NCBI GenBank assembly: GCA_018268355.1
Contig: JAFDWR010000004.1
Span: 310,404 to 374,403 of the forward strand
Source of the DNA: Armatimonadota bacterium
GTDB taxonomy: Bacteria; Armatimonadota; Fimbriimonadia; Fimbriimonadales; Fimbriimonadaceae
Length of the DNA: 64,000 nt
Reading direction: 5' to 3'
Under the pieces are notes generated by a model. That model ran no database searches. It was not told the origin of the DNA and saw only the letters and a program-made list of their open reading frames with translations. Positions 52,119 through 60,879 of this stretch are shown here, piece after piece. The translations under genes and the position numbers were made by a program. Each line of letters opens with the position of its first letter. The first letter of the stretch is position 1.

Positions 52119-53439
52119 AGCCCCACGCCGAGAGCCCACCCGCGATCATTTGGCTTACCGACATGCCGATCCAGGCACCGGTGGGGCCCATCGCGAGCGG
52201 AAGCGCGAGGATGTAAGACAGCGGCGTTCGGACCAACCACATCGAGAAGATCGTGATCCAGAGCGGCAGCTTCGTTTCGCCCGCGCCTTGCATTGCGCCC
52301 GTCATAACCATGCCGTAGGCAAAGAACGCCTCGGTCACCGATAGCCAGCGGAGGAGGTTGGCCGCCTCTTGGGCCATCGCGACCTTGCCGCCGGTCAGTC
52401 CCATCGCAATCGGCTCCGCGAAGAAGAACACAGGGATCGCCATGATCACCGCGATCAACGCGCCGTGGTGCCCCGCCGTCCACGCGAGCTTTTCGGCGCG
52501 GTCGGGCTTCTTCATGCCCAGGCTTTGGCCTACAAGGGTGGCTGCCGAGACCGATAAGCCAAACGCAGGCATGAACATGATCGGCTCAATCGAGAAGGCA
52601 ACCCGCATCGCGCCAATCGCGGCTTCGCCGTTGGCCGTGTACTTGAGCACGATGGTGAACGCGATAAGCGAGAACACGCGCAGGGCCGACATCAGGGCGG
52701 CAGGAAGCGCGATCCGCAGGAGTCGACGAGCCCAGTCCATCCCCGGTGGGCGAATTCGCCAGAGCGATCCGAGCGGCGTTCGGGGCATGAACGCGAGGTA
52801 GCCAAGCACCGAGAACCACGCGCTGAGCGAAAGCGAAAGCCCCGCACCCGCGAGCCCCATGTTGAACACGCGGATGAACAGGAAGTTCATCAGCATGTGG
52901 AGCAGGATCTGAATGCCGGAGATCACCATCGGACTCTTGGTGTCGCCGATGGCGCGCAGCGAACCCGCGAGCGATTGGATGACGTAGATCGCTGGCAGCG
53001 CGGTCGCATAGATGCCCAGGTAGATCGCCATCAGCTTCTTGGCCTCGCCCGCGCCGGTCGGCAACAGGAAGGAAGTCGCGAACGGGATCACGAGGACGGT
53101 GATGCCGGCCATGACGAGGCCCGCGATCGTGGCAAGTCCGGTGGCCTTGGTGGCGCCGAGCACCATCTCCTCCTGGTCCTTTGCGCCATAGGCACGGCTG
53201 ACAATCGCGGTCGCCGCCGTTCCAATCGTCATCGCAAGCGAGAAGAACAGGAACATGACGTTGACCGTCGCGCCCATCGCGGTGAGGGCGGCACTCTGGA
53301 GGTGGCCGACGAAAAACGTGTCGAGGAGGGCGTTGAGGGTCTGGAGTCCGTTGAGGGCGACCGCCGGCCATGCCAAAGCCCAGACAACGCGAGTCGCGTT
53401 CTCTTTCAAGGTAGAGGCAGGTTCGGTCGAGGACACCAT
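52084..53439 (-). CDS. MATE-family efflux transporter
   Basis: 451 residues from the ATG at 53439 (MVSSTEPASTLKENATRVVWALAWPAV); the frame stays open to 53685 with no conserved sequence. It has about 12 membrane spans in two halves. The first has LNALLDTFFVGHLQSAALTAMG, the typical opening of MATE (DinF/NorM-like), and the second repeats it with ALMSALRVFSLIAFTIVLKY and GLSVSAATLVGQSLGMKKPDRAEK. It expels cationic drugs or metabolites using Na or H gradients. The substrate cannot be predicted. Its end overlaps folP by 35 bp tail to tail. Confidence 0.95.
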   Translation of the reverse strand: MVSSTEPASTLKENATRVVWALAWPAVALNGLQTLNALLDTFFVGHLQSAALTAMGATVNVMFLFFSLAMTIGTAATAIVSRAYGAKDQEEMVLGATKATGLATIAGLVMAGITVLVIPFATSFLLPTGAGEAKKLMAIYLGIYATALPAIYVIQSLAGSLRAIGDTKSPMVISGIQILLHMLMNFLFIRVFNMGLAGAGLSLSLSAWFSVLGYLAFMPRTPLGSLWRIRPPGMDWARRLLRIALPAALMSALRVFSLIAFTIVLKYTANGEAAIGAMRVAFSIEPIMFMPAFGLSVSAATLVGQSLGMKKPDRAEKLAWTAGHHGALIAVIMAIPVFFFAEPIAMGLTGGKVAMAQEAANLLRWLSVTEAFFAYGMVMTGAMQGAGETKLPLWITIFSMWLVRTPLSYILALPLAMGPTGAWIGMSVSQMIAGGLSAWGFSRGSWKTQTV

Positions 53440-53481
53440 GGTGGGGAGAGCCTCTGATTCTACGTCAAGCTTCCGGCCAAA

Positions 53482-54195
53482 ATGATCAAGATGCGGATAA
53501 TTGCGGTAGGTGGCGGTGCTTGGGACAACACGGTCTCGATTGATGACGAGTTCCTGGGGCAGATCAACCAGGCGGGTCCGGTGCTCTTCATCCCGACGGC
53601 ATCGAGCGACAACCCTGATTACATTGAGCGGTTTGAGCGGTGGACTGCCTCGCGTGGGGTGGCGGGTGAGGTCCTTCGGCTCCATTCCGGCGAAGAAGCG
53701 GCCCCGAAGATCGTGCGAGCGGCTGCGATTTACGTCGGTGGCGGCAACACGAAGATGATGATTGCGCTCTGGAAGGAGCTTGGCGTGGACCGGCTCCTGC
53801 GGACTTTTGCGATCGACGAGGGTCGTCCGGTGGGCGGTGTCAGCGCGGGGGCGATCTGTTGGTTCCGGGTGGGCAATTCCGACTGGCCGGTGTACGAGGG
53901 GATCCCGGGCGTGAACACCGCACCGGTCGCTGGGCTAGGCTGGGTCGACCTCGCCTATTGTCCGCATGTCCATGCCGAGCCGTTCCGCTACGACGAGTTC
54001 AACGCGATGATGGCGACCGAGCCGGGTGTCGGGATCGGCGTCACCGACGGCGCGGCGATGCAGATCGTCGACGACACCTATCGCATCCTGGCTTCCACCG
54101 ATGAGGGCCATGCCTACCGCGTTGAAGCCGGTGTTGCGGTTCGAATTGACCCCCATGCCGACTTCCGGCCGCTTTCCTCGTTGTACACTTCCTAA
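53482..54195 (+). CDS. S51-family peptidase E / cyanophycinase-like hydrolase
   Basis: 237 residues. MIKMRIIAVGGG may start at either ATG (53482 or 53491). The S51 nucleophile elbow GGVSAGAICWF holds Ser 121. YVGGGNTKMM and the PCPHVH-like YCPHVHAEPF later are common to the family, which cuts Asp-X dipeptides (PepE) or cyanophycin. Its size is that of PepE-like proteins. There is no signal peptide. It is followed 4 bases later by a TlpA-like lipoprotein gene and so heads a three-gene plus-strand set. Confidence 0.9.
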   Translation: MIKMRIIAVGGGAWDNTVSIDDEFLGQINQAGPVLFIPTASSDNPDYIERFERWTASRGVAGEVLRLHSGEEAAPKIVRAAAIYVGGGNTKMMIALWKELGVDRLLRTFAIDEGRPVGGVSAGAICWFRVGNSDWPVYEGIPGVNTAPVAGLGWVDLAYCPHVHAEPFRYDEFNAMMATEPGVGIGVTDGAAMQIVDDTYRILASTDEGHAYRVEAGVAVRIDPHADFRPLSSLYTS

Positions 54196-54198
54196 GTC

Positions 54199-54663
54199 AT
54201 GAAGCGGATTTTGCTGGTCGGAATGGCCTTGGTCGCCCTCGCGGGCTGCAGTAAGGAGATGGCTCCCGACGCGCGCGTGGTGCCGCTTGGAAAGAACGAC
54301 CAGCCGGTCTCGATTTCGTCCTTCAAGGGCAAAAAGGGCGTCGTGATCGACTTCTGGGCGACCTGGTGCGGGCCGTGCATGGAGTCCATGCCCCACACGC
54401 TGAAGCATTACGAGAAGTACAAGGACAAGGTCGAGTTCATGCTGATCTCGGCGGAAAAGGAGGAGGAAATCCAGGCGTTTGTGGATAAGCAGACGGTGAA
54501 GGCACCGTTTTATCGCGACTACTTGTTCGATGCATCGCGCGTCTACGATGCGAAGGCCATCCCGATGTCCGTTGTGATCGACAAGAACGGCGTGATCGTT
54601 TGGAAGGGGAACCCGCTCGACCAAGAAGCCTTTGATCTCGCCATCGAAACGATCAGCCAATGA
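54199..54663 (+). CDS. TlpA/ResA-like thioredoxin lipoprotein
   Basis: 154 residues. The signal peptide and lipobox (MKRILLVGMALVALAGC, Cys 17) put the mature protein on a membrane outside the cytoplasm. The thioredoxin fold has FWATWCGPC (Cys 57 and 60). IPMSVVIDKNGVIVWKG carries the cis-proline that TlpA proteins place before the active site. Such proteins reduce disulphides in exported proteins or in cytochrome c assembly. It starts 4 bases after the S51 gene and overlaps the next by 4 bp. Confidence 0.93.
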   Translation: MKRILLVGMALVALAGCSKEMAPDARVVPLGKNDQPVSISSFKGKKGVVIDFWATWCGPCMESMPHTLKHYEKYKDKVEFMLISAEKEEEIQAFVDKQTVKAPFYRDYLFDASRVYDAKAIPMSVVIDKNGVIVWKGNPLDQEAFDLAIETISQ

Positions 54664-55061
54664 TTTGGCGAAAGAGCTACACCCCCGAGGTTCGGCGGGG
54701 GCTGATCTTGCCTTGGCCGGTCGAGGGCGTGGATGTTTTCATCGCGGGAAGCTCGAAAGAAGCCTTGCTGGAGCTTGAGATTTGGTCGCGCCTCCTGGCG
54801 AGCGATGCGCCAGGCCGCGACTATCGCCGCCTGATGTGGATTCCCGCCTCTTTTGAGCGCGATTTGGAGCTGGTCCTGCCTCGGAGCGAGCTTTCGCGGA
54901 CCGTGGTCGTTGAACCCCTTCCTGAATGGACGTCGCTGGCCCAGGAGCTGAAACCGGGGCAAGGTCTCGCCGCAGTGCAAACCGCCGACGGAACCGTCCA
55001 CATTGTCATCGGCCTCCCCAACGAAGAGGCCTGGGACGAATTCCTCGGCGCGATGCCCTAG
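54660..55061 (+). CDS. Unknown protein coupled to the thioredoxin lipoprotein
   Basis: 133 residues, starting MIWRKSYTPEVRRGLILPWP. Its ATG overlaps the thioredoxin stop by 4 bp. No signal peptide or membrane segment. The sequence alternates strands and helices, ending AAVQTADGTVHIVIGLPNEEAWDEFLGAM, which could be the second half of a thioredoxin-like fold without cysteines. I do not recognise it. Its overlap with the lipoprotein gene argues for coupled translation. The 3' end overlaps the convergent HEAT gene by 4 bp. Confidence 0.72.
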   Translation: MIWRKSYTPEVRRGLILPWPVEGVDVFIAGSSKEALLELEIWSRLLASDAPGRDYRRLMWIPASFERDLELVLPRSELSRTVVVEPLPEWTSLAQELKPGQGLAAVQTADGTVHIVIGLPNEEAWDEFLGAMP

Positions 55062-57556
55062 AGAGCGGCGGCCGCTTCGCGCACCGACTTGTGGGTGCTT
55101 GCCTTGAGCTTGCTGACCACTTCGGCGGGAAGGGTGGTTCGCTTCTTGAGGGCGAGGCGAACAAGGGCGAGTTGCACCTGTTCGTCGCCATCGTCGAGCA
55201 CGTTCTGAATCTCTTCGACCATCGTTGGCGAACTCAACGCCGCAAAGCCATCAAGAGCGAGCGCGCGCATCGACGCTAGGGTGTCGGTGACGACCTGACG
55301 ATAAATCGGCCTCGCTGCCTCGTCGCCGAGGGTGACGAGCTTGGCCATCACCGTTGATCGCACCTCAAAGCTGTCATCGGTGGCTGCCTTGTAGGCGTCG
55401 GCTCGAATCGCCGGGTCCTTGACGTCGAAGAGCTTGAGCGCGGCGGTGAGGCGGATGGCGTCGCAGGGGTCGTTGATTGCCGTCCAAAGCATTCGTCGCA
55501 CGAGCGTGTCGTTCTCCAGGTTCATGAGCTGGATGACGCGGAGGCGGACTTCCGGCTCGCGCTGGTTGAGGAACGTCGCGAGCATGAGCGGGGTCTGGGT
55601 GCCGGGGAGTGTGCCGAGCACTTCCACCGCGGTCAGTCGTGCATGCCAGCTCGGGGATGCCCAAAGGGTGCTTACGAGGCCGGCAAAGTTCTCATCGCCC
55701 AGCGGGGCAAGGGCGGCGGCAGCGTTGGCACGAACGTGTGGGTAGGCGCCGTGGGTGACCATCTCGCGAACAAGGATTTGGGCTTCGTTGCTACCCAGCC
55801 GCAGGAGGTTGCGCATGGCGAGTTCGCTGATCCGGTGGTTCACGGAGTTCGCGAGCTTGTCGAGCATTGACATCGCGGAAGGGTCGGGCTTTTGTTGCAG
55901 CCGGATGAGCGCGTTAAGGACGACGACGGGCGAGCGCTCGTTCAGCAGCTTGATGAGCTTGCCGGTGTCGGCGGTGAGGGTCTCTTTGGCCAGGACCTCT
56001 TCTTCCAGCTCGTACGGCTTGTTGGGCGTGAGGTCGCCGGTTGCCTTGTCGAGGAACTTGATCGCGCCGAAATCATAGTTGATCGCGGCGAACTCAACCT
56101 TGTCGTGCAGCTTGGCGTAGGTGGGGGCGGCGATGGTCGCAAAGGCGCTCGTGTTGCCCTCGGGCCAATAGCTGCTGAGGTCCACGCGGATGGTTTGCCA
56201 CTGACCGTTCGGCGTGAAGCTGACGGGAATGACCTCGAGTCCACGGCTATCTTCGAACGGCGGCAGCGGGTAGTTCACACCGACGACGACTTCGATCGGC
56301 TTGCTGAGACCATCGACGCGCACCGCGATCGGATCGCGCGACGTCGAGCGAACTTTGAATTCAAGGAACGGCTTTCGGCCTTCACTCGCGGTGCTCGCGA
56401 GCATGCGTCCCGAGCGCGTGTTGCCGAGTTCGGTGATCGAGATCGCGTCCGGTTCGGGACCCGGGCCAACCGTCCACGTCCAGGTCGCGACCGAAGCAGG
56501 CGGAGGGACTTGGACGGCGGGGAACTTGGCGCGTTCGGCGGGGGTGAGGTCCACCGCGAGGGCGGGCAAGCCGTCCTCATCAAAGGTCGGCTTCACCTGG
56601 CTCAAGTTGGCGGCAGCCCACTCGGCTGCTTCGATGGGAAGGAGAGTTTGCTTGCTGCTTGGGTTCGGTTGGCTGGGAGCAGTCTTGCTTTGGAGCAGAC
56701 CCGCCGCGCGCGAATAGGCGACGTTGATCGAACCTTGGTTGATCCAACCTCCGGTTCCGCCCGCGGTGTCGCGGGCCCACGTCATCAGCAAACTGCCCGT
56801 GATTCCCGACTCCGCGAGCCACATGGGATGGGTGTAGACCGGGGCGATGTAGCCGCGCTTGCCGCGAGCGACAAAGGTCTCCTCGTTCGGGGAGGTAAGA
56901 CCGCTATGAAGGACAAAAACCTCGTCGTAGGGTCCACGGAAGAGGCGATCTTCGGCGTCGAAGCCGCCGTAGTTGGTTCTTAGCTCGACAAGGCGCGAGG
57001 CCCATGCCGGTCCAAACGGCTTTTCCTTCTCGGTCGTCGCAGGGTGGAGATCGCTGTCGATCTCGACGTCAACGACGACCTTCTTGCTGCCGCCAAAAGC
57101 GGCATTCGCGGCGACGTGGAACCATGCGATTTGACTCAGGATCCGGTCTTGGTCGCGGGGGCCGATGGACGACGTACGCTGGTGGAAAAGGCCGTCCTGG
57201 TCGGGCCAAAGAATCTCGGTCTTCGTCACCAGGAAGACCTTGATGTGGGAAACCGGGGTGGTCGCTGTCCACTTCGCCTTGGCCGCTTGGTAGGCGGCGT
57301 CGAGCATGGGGTAGCCGCCATTGCCTTCGAAGCGATAAAGGGGGAGGCCGTTGCTTCCGAGGGCAAGGGATTTGCCGTCAAACGCAATGCGCGGGGCCTC
57401 GGTGGAGACGGTTTCGGGGAACGAGGGAATGCGAAGCGAGAACTTCTTTCCCGACCAGTTGAATGTCTCGACCGCGGTCGGTGGGGGCGTCGCCGGAGGC
57501 TGAGGGGCTCCCTGAGCCCACCGCACCGCCACAAGGGCCGCGATCGAGACGAACAT
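55058..57556 (-). CDS. Large exported protein with C-terminal HEAT-like repeats
   Basis: 832 residues. The N-terminus (MFVSIAALVAVRWAQGAPQ) is a signal peptide. Residues about 25-520 are a unique region with no family I know. It contains a stretch (about 95-270) with DQDGLFHQRTS, FHVAANAAFGG and YIAPVYTHPMWLAESGITGSLLMTWARDT. Residues about 555-832 are HEAT-like helical repeats (YPHVRANAAAALAPLGDENF, EPEVRLRVIQLMNL, SFEVRSTVMAKLVTLGD). It differs from the MFS-HEAT gene in that no membrane spans follow. It may be a periplasmic scaffold. It lies 5 bp from the mtnP stop on the same strand. Confidence 0.78.
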   Translation of the reverse strand: MFVSIAALVAVRWAQGAPQPPATPPPTAVETFNWSGKKFSLRIPSFPETVSTEAPRIAFDGKSLALGSNGLPLYRFEGNGGYPMLDAAYQAAKAKWTATTPVSHIKVFLVTKTEILWPDQDGLFHQRTSSIGPRDQDRILSQIAWFHVAANAAFGGSKKVVVDVEIDSDLHPATTEKEKPFGPAWASRLVELRTNYGGFDAEDRLFRGPYDEVFVLHSGLTSPNEETFVARGKRGYIAPVYTHPMWLAESGITGSLLMTWARDTAGGTGGWINQGSINVAYSRAAGLLQSKTAPSQPNPSSKQTLLPIEAAEWAAANLSQVKPTFDEDGLPALAVDLTPAERAKFPAVQVPPPASVATWTWTVGPGPEPDAISITELGNTRSGRMLASTASEGRKPFLEFKVRSTSRDPIAVRVDGLSKPIEVVVGVNYPLPPFEDSRGLEVIPVSFTPNGQWQTIRVDLSSYWPEGNTSAFATIAAPTYAKLHDKVEFAAINYDFGAIKFLDKATGDLTPNKPYELEEEVLAKETLTADTGKLIKLLNERSPVVVLNALIRLQQKPDPSAMSMLDKLANSVNHRISELAMRNLLRLGSNEAQILVREMVTHGAYPHVRANAAAALAPLGDENFAGLVSTLWASPSWHARLTAVEVLGTLPGTQTPLMLATFLNQREPEVRLRVIQLMNLENDTLVRRMLWTAINDPCDAIRLTAALKLFDVKDPAIRADAYKAATDDSFEVRSTVMAKLVTLGDEAARPIYRQVVTDTLASMRALALDGFAALSSPTMVEEIQNVLDDGDEQVQLALVRLALKKRTTLPAEVVSKLKASTHKSVREAAAAL

Positions 57557-57561
57557 GCTTC

Positions 57562-58407
57562 TTAGTCTAATACTTCGAAGATGCGAATATCTTCGGGAGT
57601 GGCGGCGTGGCCGTCTCCTCGCGAAAAAGTCAGCGCTTCCCGTGCGCCAAGACCATCGAGGTCCTTGGGGAAGTTGGTGATCATGTCGAGAACGACCTTC
57701 TTGATGTTGGCCGCGTTCTTCTCGAACACCTCAAGCACGCTGTGGGCGTTCACCGCTTCCGCACCGGCGTGGACGCCGCTGTCGTAGTCGGTGATGAGCG
57801 AGATGTTGACCACTGCCATGCCCATTTCTCGGCAAAGGTAAGCCTCGGGATATTGTGTCATGTTGATGACTTCCCAACCCGCATCGTGGAACCACTTCGA
57901 CTCTGCCTTGGTGCTGAATCGGGGGCCTTGGATGACGACAACGGTGCCCTTGTCGTGGCACTCGATGCCGTGCTTGCGGATGGTGTCAATCGCGAGCTGG
58001 CGAAGGACAGGATCGTAGGTCTCGGCGGGCGAGACGTGGGTAACGATCGGGCCATCAAAGAAGGTGTCGGCGCGGCCATTGGTTCGGTCGACGAACTGGT
58101 CGCAAACGACGAACGAGCCGGGAGCCACGTGGGCCTGGAGCGAACCCGCCGCGCAGGGCGAGATCACGGCCTTCACGCCGAGGGCGCGCATCGCCCAAAC
58201 GTTGGCTCGGAAGTTGATCTTGTGGGGCGGAAGCGTGTGGTGGCGACCGTGGCGCGGGAGGAACGCAACCTTTCGGCCACCCACTTCGGCGAGGAACACC
58301 GAGTCACTCGGCGGACCATAGGGCGTGTCCACCTTGACGGCGCGCACGTTTTCGAGGAGGCTATAGAATCCTGAGCCTCCAAATACTCCAATTTCTGCGT
58401 AATTCAT
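57562..58407 (-). CDS. mtnP: S-methyl-5'-thioadenosine phosphorylase
   Basis: 281 residues. It splits methylthioadenosine with phosphate to adenine and methylthioribose-1-phosphate in methionine salvage. The phosphate site GVFGGSGFYSL is at the start, RHGRHHTLPPHKINFRANVWAM and PCAAGSL follow, and the substrate loop reads INMTQYPEAYLCREMGMA. This MTQ/PEA context fits MTA phosphorylase better than purine nucleoside phosphorylase. It is in a minus-strand unit with the BtuF-like gene (4-bp overlap) and then the HEAT gene downstream. The combination with a cobalamin-binding protein may reflect methionine metabolism. Confidence 0.94.
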   Translation of the reverse strand: MNYAEIGVFGGSGFYSLLENVRAVKVDTPYGPPSDSVFLAEVGGRKVAFLPRHGRHHTLPPHKINFRANVWAMRALGVKAVISPCAAGSLQAHVAPGSFVVCDQFVDRTNGRADTFFDGPIVTHVSPAETYDPVLRQLAIDTIRKHGIECHDKGTVVVIQGPRFSTKAESKWFHDAGWEVINMTQYPEAYLCREMGMAVVNISLITDYDSGVHAGAEAVNAHSVLEVFEKNAANIKKVVLDMITNFPKDLDGLGAREALTFSRGDGHAATPEDIRIFEVLD

Positions 58408-59273
58408 GGGAAAAGGGCCTTGAGCTTTCGGTGACTAATCTCAATCAGCTTGTCGACGCGCGAGCCCCGGCGGAGCACGACGTCTTGGTCGATCGAGAAA
58501 ACCTTGTCATTGACAATGGCTGCCATTGACTTGATGCGAGGGTCGCTAACGAGTGATTTCACCGCAACCTCCGCGTCGTTCTTGGTGGTGGCAATAATGA
58601 TGCCATCCGGTGCCATCTGGATAAAGGACTCCGGCGAGAGAGCCTCAAACTTGTTGGAATCGGGGCCGACGATTTCCGCTCCGCACGCGCCCACGCAGCT
58701 CGCGGCGAACGACTTCTTGCCTGCGATCATGTGCTGACCGGTCGGGCTGGCGATAACGATCGCAACCTTCACCTTCTTGGTGAGCGGGTCCGACTTCACC
58801 TTGTTGTAGGCGATGGAAATGCGGTCGGTGTATTCGCTCGCGGTCGGCTCGGTGTGCATCAGGTGGCCGAGCTCAAGAACGCTGTCCATGAACTCGGGGA
58901 CGGTGTCGCCCTGGATCGAATAGAGCTCGCGGTCGGGGGCCTTCAGTCGCTCGATGTCGGCGGCGGAGAAGAGCTGCGCATCGTAAACGATGAGGCCCGG
59001 ATCAAGCTTGGCAATGCGCTCGTAATCCGGCTTCACGGTGCAAACGATCTCAATCGGCTTGACCGCAGGGGGGAAGTTACAGGCTTCGGTGCGACCGACA
59101 AGGCGAGATTGGACGCCGTAGGTCAGGAGAATTTCGGTTGCGCTCGGAGAGAGGCTCACGATGGCGGGCTTCTTCTTGCGATAGGGCTTCCCACCAACCA
59201 GCGAGCCTGACGGTGAGCAACCGGCAAGGACGAGCCCAAATAGGCTCAGGAAGAACGCGATCCTTCTGATCAT
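58404..59273 (-). CDS. BtuF-like periplasmic binding lipoprotein (B12 or iron-chelate)
   Basis: 289 residues from the ATG at 59273 (MIRRIAFFLSLFGLVLAGC, with lipobox); the earlier ATG at 59294 adds seven residues. The fold is the helical-hinge class III binding protein: IVSLSPSATEILLTYGVQSRLVGRTEACNFP, then LDPGLIVYDAQLFS and the second lobe with KVAIVIASPTGQHM. SPSATE and RTEACN are hallmarks of the BtuF/FecB group. No permease or ATPase is adjacent. No cobalamin riboswitch fits in the 65 bp between the start and tRNA-Trp. It overlaps mtnP by 4 bp. Confidence 0.9.
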   Translation of the reverse strand: MIRRIAFFLSLFGLVLAGCSPSGSLVGGKPYRKKKPAIVSLSPSATEILLTYGVQSRLVGRTEACNFPPAVKPIEIVCTVKPDYERIAKLDPGLIVYDAQLFSAADIERLKAPDRELYSIQGDTVPEFMDSVLELGHLMHTEPTASEYTDRISIAYNKVKSDPLTKKVKVAIVIASPTGQHMIAGKKSFAASCVGACGAEIVGPDSNKFEALSPESFIQMAPDGIIIATTKNDAEVAVKSLVSDPRIKSMAAIVNDKVFSIDQDVVLRRGSRVDKLIEISHRKLKALFP

Positions 59274-59338
59274 TCCGGGGACATTGTGAAACATCCTGGA
59301 CCCCAGGCGCTACGAAGGGCGCGGGAAAACATGAGAAG

Positions 59339-59414
59339 TGGCAGGGGCAGCAGGGCTCGAACCCGCGACCTACGGTTTTGGAGACCGTCGCTCTACCAAC
59401 TGAGCTATACCCCT
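59339..59414 (-). tRNA. tRNA-Trp (anticodon CCA), CCA end encoded
   Basis: A 76-base cloverleaf on the minus strand. The acceptor AGGGGTA pairs with TGCCCCT. The D-arm has TAGCTCAGTTGGTAGAGC, the anticodon loop CTCCAAA lies in an ACGGT/ACCGT stem, and the T-arm has GGGTTCGAGCCC. A discriminator G is followed by an encoded CCA (59341-59339). The BtuF-like gene is next on the same strand. Confidence 0.96.
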
Positions 59415-59455
59415 GTGGGAATGTGCGAAATTATAGCACGGGCCATAATCGAATC

Positions 59456-60178
59456 ATGCCGACTGCCGAAGAATTCCGAGCCCTGTGGCAACTCCACCTT
59501 GTTGATACGGCCATTGTGGAGATCCGGAAGCGAGCCGCCGGACTTGACCCTGGAAAAGCTGAGGCGCACCGCCTTGAGCAATTGACCCAGCTCCTCGAAA
59601 AGGAGTCCGCAGCTACCAAAGCCCTCCGCGCGGAACACATCGACCTTGAGCTCCAACAACAGAGCCACCTGGACAAGGCAAAGCGATTGCACGACGATCT
59701 CTACAGCGGGAAAGTCGTGAATCCCCGCGAAGTTGAGACGATGGAGAAGGAGATCGCCTCGCTGAAGACCCGCGCGAGTGGCCTCGACGACCGCCTGGTT
59801 GAGCTTCTCGAACAGATTCCCCCCGCCGAGCAGCGGGTGAAGAAGGTGGAAGCCGCGATTGAGGAGGCCAAGCAAGCGGTCCAAACGCGGCGCAAGGTCG
59901 CCCTCGAACAGAAGAAAATTCTGGAAGAAGAGTATGCGAAGGCAACAGCCGCCCGCCCTGGAGCCGTCAAAGCCGTAAGCCCCAATCTGTTCGCGCAGTA
60001 TGAGGCGATTCGAAAGCGAACGGGCGATACGGCGATGGCTATGGTCAGCAAAGACACGACCTGCACGGCATGTGGCAACCGGCTTGCCGAGCGCATCATC
60101 GAGAGCATCAAGTCGGAGCGCCTGACGCCCTGCGAATCCTGCCACCGATTCCTCCGCGTCAAGGAAGGGGTCGTTTGA
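59456..60178 (+). CDS. Coiled-coil protein with C4 zinc ribbon
   Basis: 240 residues from the ATG at 59456 (MPTAEEFRALWQLHLVD); the frame is open to 59378 but that part is antisense to tRNA-Trp. Residues about 30-175 are two long helices with heptads that would make a hairpin coiled coil (EKEIASLKTRASGLDDRLVELLEQ). The end carries CTACG and CESC, a zinc ribbon of the C4 type (zf-RING_7 group, as in H. pylori HP0958). These proteins bind RNA or flagellar factors in some bacteria. Here the overlap with a lipoprotein gene (TTGA) gives little clue. Confidence 0.9.
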   Translation: MPTAEEFRALWQLHLVDTAIVEIRKRAAGLDPGKAEAHRLEQLTQLLEKESAATKALRAEHIDLELQQQSHLDKAKRLHDDLYSGKVVNPREVETMEKEIASLKTRASGLDDRLVELLEQIPPAEQRVKKVEAAIEEAKQAVQTRRKVALEQKKILEEEYAKATAARPGAVKAVSPNLFAQYEAIRKRTGDTAMAMVSKDTTCTACGNRLAERIIESIKSERLTPCESCHRFLRVKEGVV

Positions 60179-60879
60179 AGCGGGCCCTGATTTGGCTTGC
60201 TTTGCTTGGCCTCGTCGGATGCGCCAAGTTCCCCGACAACGGAACGGGCACCTCCACCCGCATCTTCGTCACCGTGACCGTGAACGGACAGCTCCAGCCG
60301 AACCTCGTTTACATCGTCGCGATGAACTTCACGAGCGAGAATCCGCCGACCACGACCGGTCCGATTCCGGTCGTCGCCCCGCCCTGGGGCAACGGCTTCG
60401 TCGCGGGAAATGCCACCCACTTCGTTCGGTGGGACCCCAATGCCTTCGCGCCAGTGGGCTATCAGATCAGCAAGTTTCAGGACGTCGCGCTCAACAACTG
60501 GATCCCGATTGGCTTTCCCGTTATCACTGAGCCGGTGCCCACGAACGGCAAGACCCTTCGGTTCGCGGTCGACCTTTCGCAGCTAGGGTTCACGAGCATC
60601 GAGCAAGCGAACCTCAAGTTCTGTCAGCTCAACATCCTCACGATGGACCGAACGCCGACCGGTACGGACCCCGGCAACAAGGTCTGGGATGGCCTCGGCG
60701 ACTCGACGACGATTGGCGGCATCAACGAGTGGATCAACGTCCCGCTCACTTTCTCCCAGATCTACAACAACGTTCAGGGAGTGAACAACCGCGGCTTGGA
60801 AGGTGCGAACGACCTCGTCGGGCCCTACAACCCCGACCTCGATATCGTGAGCTGGCAGGTTGAGGTTCAGCGACCGTGA
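60175..60879 (+). CDS. Lipoprotein of unknown function
   Basis: 234 residues from a TTG at 60175 that overlaps the upstream stop by 4 bp and has AGGAAGGGG just before it. The start MKRALIWLALLGLVGC gives a good lipobox. The mature part is beta-rich: TSTRIFVTVTVNGQLQPNLVYIVAMNF, THFVRWDPNAF, KTLRFAVDLSQL. It looks like a single all-beta domain. I do not recognise the family. It is coupled to the next gene, a glycosyltransferase, by a 4-bp overlap (GTGA), so the three form an operon with no obvious pathway. Confidence 0.78.
   Translation: MKRALIWLALLGLVGCAKFPDNGTGTSTRIFVTVTVNGQLQPNLVYIVAMNFTSENPPTTTGPIPVVAPPWGNGFVAGNATHFVRWDPNAFAPVGYQISKFQDVALNNWIPIGFPVITEPVPTNGKTLRFAVDLSQLGFTSIEQANLKFCQLNILTMDRTPTGTDPGNKVWDGLGDSTTIGGINEWINVPLTFSQIYNNVQGVNNRGLEGANDLVGPYNPDLDIVSWQVEVQRP

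Noticed and set aside
59274-59338. Cobalamin riboswitch upstream of the BtuF-like gene.
   Set aside because: Only 65 bases lie between the start and tRNA-Trp, far too short for the element, and no B12-box-like stretch is visible.
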